This document shows positions 15,801 to 24,070 of a stretch of 64,000 bases of DNA, piece by piece. The notes under the pieces were generated by a model. It did no database searches, was not told where the DNA came from, and saw only the letters and a list, made by a program, of their open reading frames with translations. The stretch's first letter is position 1; every line of letters starts with the position of its first letter. Source of the stretch: Sandaracinaceae bacterium. Lineage in GTDB: Bacteria; Myxococcota_A; Polyangia; Polyangiales; Sandaracinaceae. Made by a program: the position numbers and the translations under genes. The stretch is from positions 1-64,000 of the forward strand of contig JACKEC010000027.1 of assembly GCA_020633195.1 (NCBI GenBank), in the 5' to 3' direction.

Positions 15801-17084
15801 TCACGGCGCGACGGCGAAGGTCACGCCGTCCACGTCCTCGCTCGCGGCGTCGATCAGCACGAGCAGCGCGGTGATCTTGTGCGTCTCGGCGGCGCTCAGG
15901 GTGGCCGGATCGAAGAGGGCGGCGGCGCTGAACGGCGTCGTGCGCGTCGTCCCCACCACGTCGTAAGGCGCGGCGTTCTCCATGTTGAGGTGCGGCCCCG
16001 CCTGGCTCGGATCGTCGAGGTAGAAGAAGACCTGGGACACGCCGCGGCGCGGCCCCGGGGCCCACACCAGGTACGCGGGCTCGGTCAGCGTCGCCCCCTC
16101 GAGCGGCGACAGATCGGTGCGGTACGGATCGGAGCCGTAGAACCATCCGTCGAGCGCGCCCGTGGTGCGGAAGGGGACCTCGAAGTCCAGGACCTCGCCG
16201 TCCTCGAAGCGCTCGATCACGCGCATCACGTGATCGCCGTTCGGGAGCAGCGAGACGTTGAGCGGGTGGGCCGCGGCGGGCGCGCTGTCGGACACCAGGT
16301 CGAAGGGCGGCGCCTCGCTGACCTCGACGGGGCGCCAGTCCTCGATCGCGTCGATGCGGTAGTCGACCTCGCTCAGGCCGTTCGGGTCGGCCACGAACGC
16401 GTAGATCACGCCCGACAGCTCGGCGCCCTCGAGCGGCGTCGCGTCCGCGCGATCCGGGGTCCGGCTGAACACGATCGGGACGGCCTCGCGCGGGCCGCCG
16501 AGCGACACGCAGCCGAGCTCGGGGTCGCAGTACGACGTCGCCTCGCAGCGCCCGGCGTCGCCGTAGAGGCAGACCCCGTTCGAGCACACCGCGTCGGCGC
16601 ACGGATCGGGCGGCGCGCAGTCGGAGGCGGCGACGCACTCGGGCGGGGGGCACGCCTCCGGCGCCTCCGGCGTGCACGAGGGCTCGACGCACCGCGCGCC
16701 GAGGCACGCGAGCGCGGCGGCGCCCTCCCCGCAGTCGACCCCGCGGCAGTCGCGCGTGATGACGAGAGTGACCGCGGTGGCCTCGCCGACGGAGACCGCG
16801 GCGACCTGCGCGGCGACGGGCGCGCCCTCGTGGAGCACGGTGACCTGGACGCGGTGCGCGCCCGACGCGACCTCACCGAGCTCCGCCACCAAGACGCCCT
16901 CGAGCAGCGCCTCGTCGGCCGCGATGGGGCGCCGCGCGCGCTCCACCCCGTCGACCTCGAGGGCCAGCTCGTCGACCTCGATGGCGGCGACCAGGTCGGA
17001 GCGGAGGCTCACGACGAGGAGCCCGGCGCCCGGCTCGCAGCCGACCCCCGCGAACAGCATCGCGGCCGCGAGCCACCACCTCAC
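15801..17084 (-). CDS. Cys-rich lipoprotein with beta-sandwich-like N-terminus
   Basis: 427 residues. The signal ends in FAGVGC, a lipobox. Residues 20-110 form a strand-rich domain (LLVVSLRSDLVAAIEVDEL, VHRVQVTVLH-type strands, TAVTLVITRDC) that resembles the N-terminus of the lipoprotein at 20972-22963. Residues 110-200 are a Cys-rich segment (ACPPPECVAASDC, SNGVCLYGDAGRC). Residues 200-427 contain three strand-rich repeats with ATPLEGAELSG, VDYRIDAIEDW and LSPLEGATLTEP, possibly Ig-like. GTG at 17084 is preceded by a TATACT six bases upstream. The thioredoxin-like gene follows 17 bases downstream and may handle its disulfides. The function is unknown. Confidence 0.75.
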   Translation of the reverse strand: MRWWLAAAMLFAGVGCEPGAGLLVVSLRSDLVAAIEVDELALEVDGVERARRPIAADEALLEGVLVAELGEVASGAHRVQVTVLHEGAPVAAQVAAVSVGEATAVTLVITRDCRGVDCGEGAAALACLGARCVEPSCTPEAPEACPPPECVAASDCAPPDPCADAVCSNGVCLYGDAGRCEATSYCDPELGCVSLGGPREAVPIVFSRTPDRADATPLEGAELSGVIYAFVADPNGLSEVDYRIDAIEDWRPVEVSEAPPFDLVSDSAPAAAHPLNVSLLPNGDHVMRVIERFEDGEVLDFEVPFRTTGALDGWFYGSDPYRTDLSPLEGATLTEPAYLVWAPGPRRGVSQVFFYLDDPSQAGPHLNMENAAPYDVVGTTRTTPFSAAALFDPATLSAAETHKITALLVLIDAASEDVDGVTFAVAP

Positions 17085-17090
17085 CGGGCC

Positions 17091-17096
17091 AGTATA
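17091..17096 (-). promoter_or_regulatory. TATACT -10 box six bases before a start codon
   Basis: On the minus strand TATACT is followed by six bases and then GTG at 17084. This is the best -10 match in the set of possible leaderless starts. The same AT-rich core, read on the plus strand, lies about six bases before the ATG of sthA at 17104, so the two divergent genes may share a compact promoter. No -35 box was found. Confidence 0.5.
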
Positions 17097-17103
17097 TGGC
17101 GGT

Positions 17104-18507
17104 ATGCTCGGCGCCGTGAGCGAAGCTCCCTACGACCTGGTCGTCATCGGCTCGGGCCCCGCCGGCGAGAAGGCCGCCGCGCAGGCCGCGTACTTCCACA
17201 AGCGCGTGCTCGTGGTGGAGCGCGAGCCCGAGCCCGGCGGCGCCGCCGTCCACACCGGGACGCTCCCGAGCAAGACGCTGCGCGAGACCGCGATCTACGT
17301 CTCGGGCAACCGAAGCCGGCAGCTCTACGGGGTGACCGTCGAGCTCGACCACTCCGCGAAGGTCCCGCTGCTGATGCAGCGCAAGGATCAGATCGCGGCG
17401 ATGGAGTCGGCGCGCATCCGGGAGAACTACCGCCGCCACGACGTCGACTACGTGACCGGGCACGCGCGCTTCATCGACCCGCACACGATCGAGGTGGAGG
17501 GTCGCCACATCCGCGGCCAGTACTTCCTGATCTCGACGGGCAGCAAGCCGTGGCAGCCCTCGGACATCGACTTCCCCGATCCGCAGATCCACGACTCCGA
17601 CGAGATCCTCCACATCGAGCGGCTGCCCGACTCGATGACGATCCTCGGCGGCGGCGTGATCGGCTGCGAGTACGCCTGCATGTTCGCGGCGCTCGGGGTG
17701 AAGGTGAGCCTCGTCGACGCGCGCGACCAGATCCTGCCGTTCCTCGATCACGAGATCGTCGCCCGCCTCGAGGCCGCGATGCGCCACCTCGGCATCGAGC
17801 TGCACCTCGGCGCGAAGTGGTCGGACGTGCGCCGCGACGGAGACCAGATCCGCGCGTCGCTCTCGACCGGCGCGGTGGTCGTGGCGCACGACCTCCTCTA
17901 CGCCGCCGGCCGCGTCGGCTGCACGGGGGACCTCGGGCTCGAGCACGCGGGGATCGAGCCGAACTCGCGCGGCTACCTCGTGGTCGACGAGGCCTACCGC
18001 ACCGCCGTGCCGCACATCCTCGCGGCCGGGGACGTGATCGGGTTCCCGGCGCTCGCGTCGACCTCGATGGAGCAGGGCCGCGTCGCCGTCTGCCGCGCGT
18101 TCGGGTTCGACTACAAGCGCTCGGTCACCGATCTTCTGCCGTTCGGCATCTACACGATCCCGGAGGTCAGCGCGGTCGGCAAGACGGAGGACGGGTGTCG
18201 CTCCGAGAAGATCCCGCACGTGGTGGGGCGCGCGCCCTACCGCGACAACGCGCGCGGCTGCATCACGGGCGACGTCGAGGGGATCACCAAGCTCGTCGTC
18301 CACGCGCAGACGCGCGAGGTGCTCGGGGTCCACGTGATCGGCGAGCGCGCGAGCGAGCTGGTCCACATCGGGCAGGCCGTGATGCAGCTCGGCGGGACCG
18401 TCGACACGTTCATCGAGATGGTCTTCAACTTCCCGACGCTCGCCGAGAGCTACAAGTACGCGGCCTACGAGTGCCTGGGCCAGCTCGGCCCGTCCGGGCC
18501 GCGCTGA
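17104..18507 (+). CDS. sthA: Soluble pyridine nucleotide transhydrogenase (Si-specific)
   Basis: 467-residue FAD enzyme of the pyridine nucleotide-disulfide oxidoreductase family. The N-terminal FAD site is DLVVIGSGPAGEKAA, the second dinucleotide fold is MTILGGGVIGCEYA, and the C-terminal FAD contact is HILAAGDVIGFPAL. The position that holds the redox CxxxxC pair in lipoamide dehydrogenase reads GGAAVHTGTLPSKTLRE, with no cysteines. That is the hallmark of SthA, which moves hydride between NADH and NADPH. The length matches the family. ATG at 17104 or in-frame GTG at 17116 could start it. A Nudix gene follows eight bases downstream. Confidence 0.93.
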   Translation: MLGAVSEAPYDLVVIGSGPAGEKAAAQAAYFHKRVLVVEREPEPGGAAVHTGTLPSKTLRETAIYVSGNRSRQLYGVTVELDHSAKVPLLMQRKDQIAAMESARIRENYRRHDVDYVTGHARFIDPHTIEVEGRHIRGQYFLISTGSKPWQPSDIDFPDPQIHDSDEILHIERLPDSMTILGGGVIGCEYACMFAALGVKVSLVDARDQILPFLDHEIVARLEAAMRHLGIELHLGAKWSDVRRDGDQIRASLSTGAVVVAHDLLYAAGRVGCTGDLGLEHAGIEPNSRGYLVVDEAYRTAVPHILAAGDVIGFPALASTSMEQGRVAVCRAFGFDYKRSVTDLLPFGIYTIPEVSAVGKTEDGCRSEKIPHVVGRAPYRDNARGCITGDVEGITKLVVHAQTREVLGVHVIGERASELVHIGQAVMQLGGTVDTFIEMVFNFPTLAESYKYAAYECLGQLGPSGPR

Positions 18508-18514
18508 GAGGGCC

Positions 18515-18943
18515 ATGCGGCGGGTGGTCGCGACGGTCGTGCTGGTCGTCTTCGACGCTCGCGCGCTCGTCCTGCGCCGCCGCCCCGACGATCGATCGTA
18601 CGCGCACGCGTGGTGCCTCCCCGGCGGGAGCGTCGAGGGCGACGAGACGATCGAGCAAACCGCGTTGCGGGAGACGGAGGAAGAGACGGGCCTCGTCGTG
18701 GACCTGCAGGGCGCGCTCGGCATGCACGCGGTGAAGCTCGCGCGCCGCTCGATGGAGCTCCACATCCACCGCTTCGTCGCGAGCGGCCCTCACGATCGGG
18801 TGCGGCTGAGCGAGGAGCACGTCGACCACCGCTGGCTCACGCGGGAGCTCGCGGCTCGCGCGGCTCGGGACCTGCCCGGCGGGCTCGCGGGGGAGGCGAC
18901 CGCCGAGCTGCTCGATCGCTTCGCGCGCGGCGAGCTCCCCTGA
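18515..18943 (+). CDS. Nudix hydrolase
   Basis: 142 residues with a complete Nudix box: the Gly-Gly entry LPGGSVEGDE, then an ALRETEEETG core supplying the REx2EE metal ligands. It hydrolyses a nucleoside diphosphate linked to some other moiety; the substrate cannot be read from the sequence. It starts eight bases after sthA and is probably co-transcribed, so an NAD(P)-derived substrate is an attractive but unproven idea. It converges on ogt with three bases between the stops. Confidence 0.9.
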   Translation: MRRVVATVVLVVFDARALVLRRRPDDRSYAHAWCLPGGSVEGDETIEQTALRETEEETGLVVDLQGALGMHAVKLARRSMELHIHRFVASGPHDRVRLSEEHVDHRWLTRELAARAARDLPGGLAGEATAELLDRFARGELP

Positions 18944-18946
18944 CCG

Positions 18947-19441
18947 TCACGCGTGGGCGGTGAGCTCGCGGCCCCGCTCGTGCGCGAGGAGCCAGCGCTT
19001 CGCGTCGAGGCCGCCGGCGTAGCCGGTCAGCGCGCCGTCGCTCGCGATCACGCGGTGGCAGGGGACCACGATCGAGATCGGGTTGCTCGCGTTCGCGGCG
19101 CCGACCGCGCGGACCGCGCGGGGCCGACCGATCGCGCGCGCGATCGCGGCGTAGCTCCGCGTCTGGCCGAACGGGATCGCGGCGAGCGCCCGCCACACCT
19201 CCTGCTGGAGCTCCGTGCCGACCGGCGCGAGCGGCAGCTCGAAGCGCTGGCGGCGCCCCTGGAAGTAGGCGTCGAGCTGCCGCCGCGCCTCGTCGAGCGG
19301 CTCGCTCGCGCCCGACGTCGCGGGGATCGCGGGCGCGTTCCGGTGCTCCTCGAAGTAGAGCCCGACCAGCGCGCCGCCGCGCTCGAGCAGTCGCAAGCGG
19401 CCCACGGGGCCATCCATCCAAGCCTCGATCGTCTTCGTCAC
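18947..19441 (-). CDS. ogt: O6-methylguanine-DNA methyltransferase
   Basis: 164 residues. The suicide alkyl-acceptor site SIVVPCHRVIASDG, the helix-turn-helix FGQTRSYAAIARAIGRPRAV and the C-terminal TGYAGGLDAKRWLLAHE match the Ogt/MGMT family, which transfers methyl groups from O6-methylguanine to its own Cys. GTG at 19441 overlaps the stop of the Ada-AlkA fusion as GTGA, so the two are translationally coupled. The pair supplies together what Ada and AlkA do in Escherichia coli: the upstream protein lacks this domain and this gene provides it separately. Confidence 0.95.
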   Translation of the reverse strand: MTKTIEAWMDGPVGRLRLLERGGALVGLYFEEHRNAPAIPATSGASEPLDEARRQLDAYFQGRRQRFELPLAPVGTELQQEVWRALAAIPFGQTRSYAAIARAIGRPRAVRAVGAANASNPISIVVPCHRVIASDGALTGYAGGLDAKRWLLAHERGRELTAHA

Positions 19442-20895
19442 GTCGTCTCTCCCATCCACAGGTGCATCACCGCGTAGCTGCGCCAGGGCTGCCACGCTTC
19501 GCTCCGCTCGCGCGCGAGGCGCTCGCTCGGGACCTCCTCGTCGCCGCGCGCGAGGGCCTTGCGCACGCCGAGGTCGCCGGCGGGAAAGGCGTCGGGCCAG
19601 CCGAGCGCGCGCATCACGCACAGCTCCGCCGTCCACGGGCCGATCCCGGGGACCGCGAGCAGCGCGGCTCGCGTCGCCTCCGGGTCGCTGCCTCGCACGA
19701 GGGAGACCTCGCCCGTGGCGAGCCGCTCGGCGAGCGCCTTCAGCGTCCGCGCCCGCGCGCCGGTGAGGCCGAGCGCGCGCAGCTCCGGCTCCGACGCCGC
19801 CGCGATCGCGGACGCGCTCGGGAAGCAGCGTTCGAAGAGTCCCTCCGCGCACGGCTCGCCGAGCGCCGCGCAGAGCCGACCCGCGATCGTCGTCGCGCCG
19901 CGCACCGAGATCTGCTGGCCGAGCACCGCGCGGACGGCGAGCTCCGCTCCGTCGAACGCACCCGGGACGCGCAGGCCCGCCAGAGCGCGCACGCGGGACC
20001 CGAGGACCGCGTCGGCGCCGAGGTGACCGTCGATCGGCGCGGGGCGCGCGTCGAGATCGAACAGGGCGCGGACCCTCGGCACGAGCCCGCCGATCCCGCC
20101 GACGAGCGCGGGGGAAACGCGCACCTCGAGCGCGCGGTCGCCGGCGCGGGCCACGCGGATCCACCCCCGCGCGGCGCCGATCGAGGCCGACCGAAGGTAG
20201 GCGTCGCCCTCGACCTGCTCGACGCCCTCGATCGCGCGCGTCGCGAGGAACCCGAGCATCGCCTCCCACGCGTACGGCGCGCGGTGCTCGAGGCGCAGCG
20301 TCACGCCGTCCGTGGGATCGGCCGCGGCCGCGCCGAGCGCGCGGAACGCGGTCGGGCTGCGGCCCGTGCGGGCGCGGAACACGGTGTTCATGCGCCGCAC
20401 GCTCGAGAAGCCGCTCGCGAACGCGATCTGCGCGACCGACAGCGACGTCTGCGCGAGGAGCTTGCGGGCGAGCGCGACGCGACGCGACTGCGCGAGCTCG
20501 ACCGGCCCGACCCCGAGCTCGGCCTCCATCGCGCGGCGGAGGTGACGCGCGCTCACCCCGAGCGCGCCGGCGAGCTGCTCGACGCTGCCCTCGTCGAGGT
20601 GGCCCGCGTCGACCCGGGCGAGCGCGTCGCGGACGAGCCGGGAGGTCGCGTCGATCGGCGCGTGGCCCGGCGCGAGCTCGGGCCGACACCGGAAGCACGC
20701 GCGGAAGCCCTCGTGCTCGGCCTCGGCCGCCGAGCCGAAGAACGCGCAGCGGTCGCGGCGGGGGGTGCGCGCCGAGCACACGGGGCGGCAGTAGATCCCG
20801 GTGGTGTGCACGCCGACGAAGAACACTCCGTCGAAGCGGGCGTCGCGGGCGCTGAGCGCGCGGTAGCAGTCTTCGGGGTCGAGCGTCGCGGTCAC
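19438..20895 (-). CDS. Ada methyl-sensor / AraC regulator / AlkA glycosylase fusion
   Basis: 485 residues in three modules. Residues 1-80 are the Ada metal-binding methyl-acceptor domain, with four Cys in GIYCRPVCSA and FRACFRCRPE. Residues 85-190 are an AraC helix-turn-helix domain (SVEQLAGALGVSARHLRRA, SVAQIAFASGFSSVRRMN). Residues 200-485 are an AlkA N-domain plus HhH-GPD base-excision glycosylase, with VLGQQISVRGA, the hairpin LLAVPGIGPWTAE and the catalytic Asp in AFPAGDLGVRKAL. It senses methyl phosphotriesters and excises alkylated bases. GTG at 20895 follows AGAGGG. The coupled downstream gene is ogt. Confidence 0.95.
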   Translation of the reverse strand: MTATLDPEDCYRALSARDARFDGVFFVGVHTTGIYCRPVCSARTPRRDRCAFFGSAAEAEHEGFRACFRCRPELAPGHAPIDATSRLVRDALARVDAGHLDEGSVEQLAGALGVSARHLRRAMEAELGVGPVELAQSRRVALARKLLAQTSLSVAQIAFASGFSSVRRMNTVFRARTGRSPTAFRALGAAAADPTDGVTLRLEHRAPYAWEAMLGFLATRAIEGVEQVEGDAYLRSASIGAARGWIRVARAGDRALEVRVSPALVGGIGGLVPRVRALFDLDARPAPIDGHLGADAVLGSRVRALAGLRVPGAFDGAELAVRAVLGQQISVRGATTIAGRLCAALGEPCAEGLFERCFPSASAIAAASEPELRALGLTGARARTLKALAERLATGEVSLVRGSDPEATRAALLAVPGIGPWTAELCVMRALGWPDAFPAGDLGVRKALARGDEEVPSERLARERSEAWQPWRSYAVMHLWMGETT

Positions 20896-20971
20896 GCCCT
20901 CTTCGTATCAGAGCGGGCGGGGACGGACTGGCCGCTTTCGGACGTGACGGCGAATCCGCGCGACGAAGCGC

Positions 20972-22963
20972 TCAGGGGCAGGCCATCGCCTCGCAGCCGT
21001 TGAAGCCGGAGCCGTCGCAGTCGATCCACCCAGGGTCGCAGGACGTCGGGATGCAGTGCCGGGGAGCGCTCCCCTGGCAGCGCTCGCTGGCGGCGTGCGC
21101 GAGCGTCCCCGTGCACACCGACACGCCCGAGCCCCCGGGGCCCGAGGCTTCGCTGCCGCACGCGCACTCGAGGCTCGCGGTGCAGCTCTCGAACTGCTGG
21201 CAGTCGGCGCCGCAGCCGCCGCAGTTCGTCGTCGTGTCGAGGCGCGTCTCGCACCCGTCGCTGGCGATGCCGTTGCAGTTGCCGAAGCCCGCGTTGCAGG
21301 CCCCGAGCACGCAGGTCCCCGTCGAACAGGACGCGGACGCGTTCGCGAACGTGCAGGGCACGCCGCACCCGCCGCAGTGGCTGGTCGTGTTCAGCGCCTG
21401 CTCGCACCCGTTGTTCGCGTTGCCGTCGCAGTTGCCGAACCCTCCGTCGCAGGCCCCGAGCACGCAGGAGCCGGTCGCGCAGGACTCGGCCGCGTTCGCG
21501 CGCGCGCACGGGGTACCGCAGCCGCCGCAGTTGGTCAGCGTCCGCAGGTCCGTCTCGCACCCGTTGGCGGTCGAGCGGTCGCAGTTGCCGAAGCCCGTGT
21601 CGCAGGTGCCGAGCGCGCACGACCCGGTCGCGCACGACTCGGTCGCGTTCGGGAGCTGGCAGAGCGTCCCGCAGCCGGCGCAGTGCGTGACCGTGTTCAG
21701 CGCCTGCTCGCAACCGTTGGTCGCGTTGCCGTCGCAGTTGCCGAAGCCCGCGTCGCAGGCCCCGAGCACGCACGAGCCGGTCGCGCAGGAGGCGGCGGCG
21801 TTGGCTCGCGTGCAGGCGGCGCCGCACGCGCCGCAGTGGACGGGGGTGTCGAGGCGCTGCTCGCACCCGCTCGCCACGTCCCTGTCGCAGTCGTCGAAGC
21901 CGGGATCGCAGGAGAGGCGGCACTCGCTCGCGACGCACGCGGGGCTGGCGTGGTTGGTGGAGCAGGCCGCGTCGCAGGCGCCGCAGTGCGCCGGATCGTT
22001 CGAGAGGCGCACGCACGCGGTCCCGCACACGGTGAGACCGGCCCCGCAGCCGTTGACGCAGGTGTCGGTCAGCGGCTCGCAGATCGGGGTCGCGCCGGTG
22101 CACGCGTTGCCGCAGTCCCCGCAGTTCGAGGCGTTCTCGGGCGTCTCGCAGCCCGCGGCCGCCGTGCAGTCGAGCCACCCCTCCTCGCACACGCACTCGG
22201 CGCCGCCGCAGGTCTCGTGCGGTCCGCACGCGCCGTCGTCGACGACCCCGTTGCAGTCGTCGTCGAGGCCGTTGCAGATCTCGGGCGTGTCGCACGGGTC
22301 GACGCCGGCGTCGGGGGTCCCCCCGTCCGAGGTCCCCGCGTCCGGGTCGCCCCCGATCCACAGGCACCCGATCGCGGGGTCGCAGTACTCCCCCGCCGCG
22401 CACGACCCGAGCGGGACGAGCAGGCACTCGCCCTCGGGCGTGCACTCCGCGACCGCGCAGGAGGCCACGGGCTGCGGGCAGGTCGAGGCGTCGGTGCAGC
22501 TCCCCACGCACACCTCGCCGACCGCGCACGGCTCGACGCAGACGCCGTTCGAGCACTCGGTCGCGGCCGCGTTGCCCGTCGGCGGGCACGAGACGATGTC
22601 GGGGTCGCACGATCGACCGAGCACCACCGTCACGACCGCGGCGCTCCCGTAGTCGATCCTCCGCGCGCCGCGCGCGACCACGTGGTCGGCGATGTCGCGC
22701 AGCTCGATGGAGACGTCGTAGATCCCCGGCTCGAGGTCGCCGATCTCGGCCACGCGTCGGCTCGTCACGAAGTCGGCGTTCAGCGGCGCGGGCGCCGGCG
22801 TCGGCCGCACGTCCCGAGCCCCCGAGGTGGCGCGCACGTTCACGAACGCGAACTCGACCCCGGGCACGTAGTCGGTCTTCAGGTCCACCACGAGCTGGCC
22901 CGACGGCTCGCCCGTGCAGGCACCGAGCAAGGCGATGGAGAGGAGGCCGAGGCCGCGACGCAT
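20972..22963 (-). CDS. Cys-rich repeat lipoprotein with MopE-like motif
   Basis: 663 residues. The lipobox is ALLGAC. The N-terminal 120 residues (LVVDLKTDYVPGVEFAFV, then AAVVTVVLGRSC) resemble the start of the lipoprotein at 15801-17084. A DAGxxDGG linker leads to ICNGLDDDCNGVVDDG, a motif shared with MopE-type metal-binding surface proteins. Then come at least four tandem units of about 51 residues built on GFGNCDGNxxNGCE, HCxGCGxxC and NAxxSCATGSCxLG, with degenerate copies on both sides. Eight to ten Cys per unit implies heavy disulfide bonding outside the cell. A TACCTT lies five bases before the ATG. The function is unknown. Confidence 0.85.
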   Translation of the reverse strand: MRRGLGLLSIALLGACTGEPSGQLVVDLKTDYVPGVEFAFVNVRATSGARDVRPTPAPAPLNADFVTSRRVAEIGDLEPGIYDVSIELRDIADHVVARGARRIDYGSAAVVTVVLGRSCDPDIVSCPPTGNAAATECSNGVCVEPCAVGEVCVGSCTDASTCPQPVASCAVAECTPEGECLLVPLGSCAAGEYCDPAIGCLWIGGDPDAGTSDGGTPDAGVDPCDTPEICNGLDDDCNGVVDDGACGPHETCGGAECVCEEGWLDCTAAAGCETPENASNCGDCGNACTGATPICEPLTDTCVNGCGAGLTVCGTACVRLSNDPAHCGACDAACSTNHASPACVASECRLSCDPGFDDCDRDVASGCEQRLDTPVHCGACGAACTRANAAASCATGSCVLGACDAGFGNCDGNATNGCEQALNTVTHCAGCGTLCQLPNATESCATGSCALGTCDTGFGNCDRSTANGCETDLRTLTNCGGCGTPCARANAAESCATGSCVLGACDGGFGNCDGNANNGCEQALNTTSHCGGCGVPCTFANASASCSTGTCVLGACNAGFGNCNGIASDGCETRLDTTTNCGGCGADCQQFESCTASLECACGSEASGPGGSGVSVCTGTLAHAASERCQGSAPRHCIPTSCDPGWIDCDGSGFNGCEAMACP
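21250..21910 (-). repeat. Tandem ~153-bp coding repeats in the Cys-rich lipoprotein gene
   Basis: The segment GCCCCGAGCACGCA and close variants recur near 21300, 21455, 21608 and 21760, a period of about 153 bases (51 codons). The copies are similar at the DNA level as well as the protein level, so the array probably changes length by recombination. Confidence 0.7.
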
Positions 22964-22991
22964 GCCTCAAGGTACGACGATTCGTCACGCG

Positions 22992-23160
22992 CTAGCAGTC
23001 CGTTGAAGTACTCCGTCGGATGGATCGGCGAGCGCGACGTCGTGTCCAGCGCGCCGGGCCGAGGTCGAAATGCTGAAGCATTTCGACTGAGCGACTGGCG
23101 TGCTGGGCGCGGCGTCCCGTCGACGAGGCGCCGACAGCGAGTACTTCAACGGGCTGCTAG
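22992..23160. repeat. 169-bp MITE-like inverted repeat, possible terminator
   Basis: The element begins CTAGCAGTCCGTTGAAGTAC and ends with the matching reverse complement (GTACTTCAACGGGCTGCTAG) with one mismatch over about 22 bases. The complementarity continues inward imperfectly. The centre is a perfect hairpin, TCGAAATGCT-GA-AGCATTTCGA at 23065-23086. So the whole stretch can fold on itself, with CTAG at both tips. The right tip forms the stop codon of the lipoprotein at 23157. It carries no gene. This is the structure of a non-autonomous transposable element that may also stop transcription. Confidence 0.7.
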
Positions 23161-24047
23161 AACAGATCGCAGCCCGCGGGGCGGCACGCCGAGCCGGCGC
23201 ACACCCGGGACGCGCACGCCGCGTCGTCGTCGCAGGGCGCTCCGTCGGGCGCGCCGCCGGGGACGCAGGTGAGGCTCGAGCAGTAGAGCCCGGCCGCGCA
23301 CTCGCGGCTCGACAGGCAGGCGCCGTCGGCGGGCACCGAGACGCAGACGTCGCCCTCGCAGCGGCTGGTCCAGCACTCCCCCTCGGTCGCGCACGCGCCG
23401 CCCTCGGCGGTCCACGAGCGGCAGACGCCGACGTCTTCGCCGGTGGGCGTCTCGCAGCGCAGGACGAGCCTGTCGATCGAGCCGCCGGTCTGGAGGTCCG
23501 CGTCGAGGTCGACGCACTGATGGGTGCGATCGCACGCCGCCCCTTCGTCGACGGATTCGCGGCAGACGTCGCCTCCCGCGGTCGGGAGGCACGATCCGGT
23601 CGAGCACTCGCTGATCAGCTCGAAGCCGAGCGAGGTGCAGGGCTCCCCCGCGCGGCGCTGCCCGACGAAGGTGCCGCCGAGATCGAAGAGGTCCCGGACG
23701 CGCCAGTCGAGCGACGCGACGAACCCCTCGCAGCCGCGCCCGCGGAGCCGCGCGAGGAGCGCCGCGGCGACCATCGGGTCGTAGGTGAGCCGCCCCTCGT
23801 CGATCGCCGTGACGAGCGCGTCGGACGGGAAGTCCGCGCAGAGCGCGCGCTCCTCGGACCGGCAGTCGGCGAGCACGGCGGCGCCGCAGGAGCACGCCTC
23901 GAGCGGCGTGCACACCGCGTCGAAGAACGAATCGCAGAACCGCTCGAGCGCGACCGGATCCCCCGGGGGGTGGCTCTCGGAGAGGCAACCCCACGCCACG
24001 ACCCCCACGAGCAGAGGCGCAACGGTATGGCGGGCGCGCACGATCAC
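23157..24047 (-). CDS. Cys-rich lipoprotein with Dickkopf-like C-terminus
   Basis: 296 residues. The signal ends GVVAWGC (lipobox). Residues 30-130 are helical with a CDSFFDAVCTPLEACSCG start, a pattern seen in many myxobacterial surface lipoproteins. Residues 135-296 are repeats of the type GxxCxxxxECxxSxCxxGxCV (EGGACATEGECWTSRCEG, DGACLSSRECAAGLYC, DGAPCDDDAACASRVC), typical of disulfide-stabilised extracellular modules. GTG at 24047. The stop TAG lies inside the inverted-repeat element. It is divergent from the outer-membrane protein gene across 23 bases centred on the palindrome TACCGGTA. Confidence 0.78.
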   Translation of the reverse strand: MIVRARHTVAPLLVGVVAWGCLSESHPPGDPVALERFCDSFFDAVCTPLEACSCGAAVLADCRSEERALCADFPSDALVTAIDEGRLTYDPMVAAALLARLRGRGCEGFVASLDWRVRDLFDLGGTFVGQRRAGEPCTSLGFELISECSTGSCLPTAGGDVCRESVDEGAACDRTHQCVDLDADLQTGGSIDRLVLRCETPTGEDVGVCRSWTAEGGACATEGECWTSRCEGDVCVSVPADGACLSSRECAAGLYCSSLTCVPGGAPDGAPCDDDAACASRVCAGSACRPAGCDLF

Positions 24048-24058
24048 GGGTCTACCGG

Positions 24059-24064
24059 TATCTT
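24059..24064 (+). promoter_or_regulatory. Candidate -10 box for the outer-membrane protein gene
   Basis: TATCTT ends six bases before the GTG at 24071, with no Shine-Dalgarno between. It overlaps the palindrome TACCGGTA (24053-24060) in the 23-base divergent gap, so the promoter must lie almost on top of both start codons. Confidence 0.4.
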
Positions 24065-24070
24065 CCGTCC

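Noticed and set aside
15801..17084. Thioredoxin-like protein and the Cys-rich lipoprotein as a single fused ORF
   Set aside because: They are in different frames with a TGA between them. The long frame at 15277-16707 covers shadow sequence before the true GTG start.
20972..22963. Opposite-strand frame with regular Gln/Pro/Ser repeats over the Cys-rich lipoprotein
   Set aside because: Its periodicity simply mirrors the 51-codon repeats of the real gene; no start signal or known fold.
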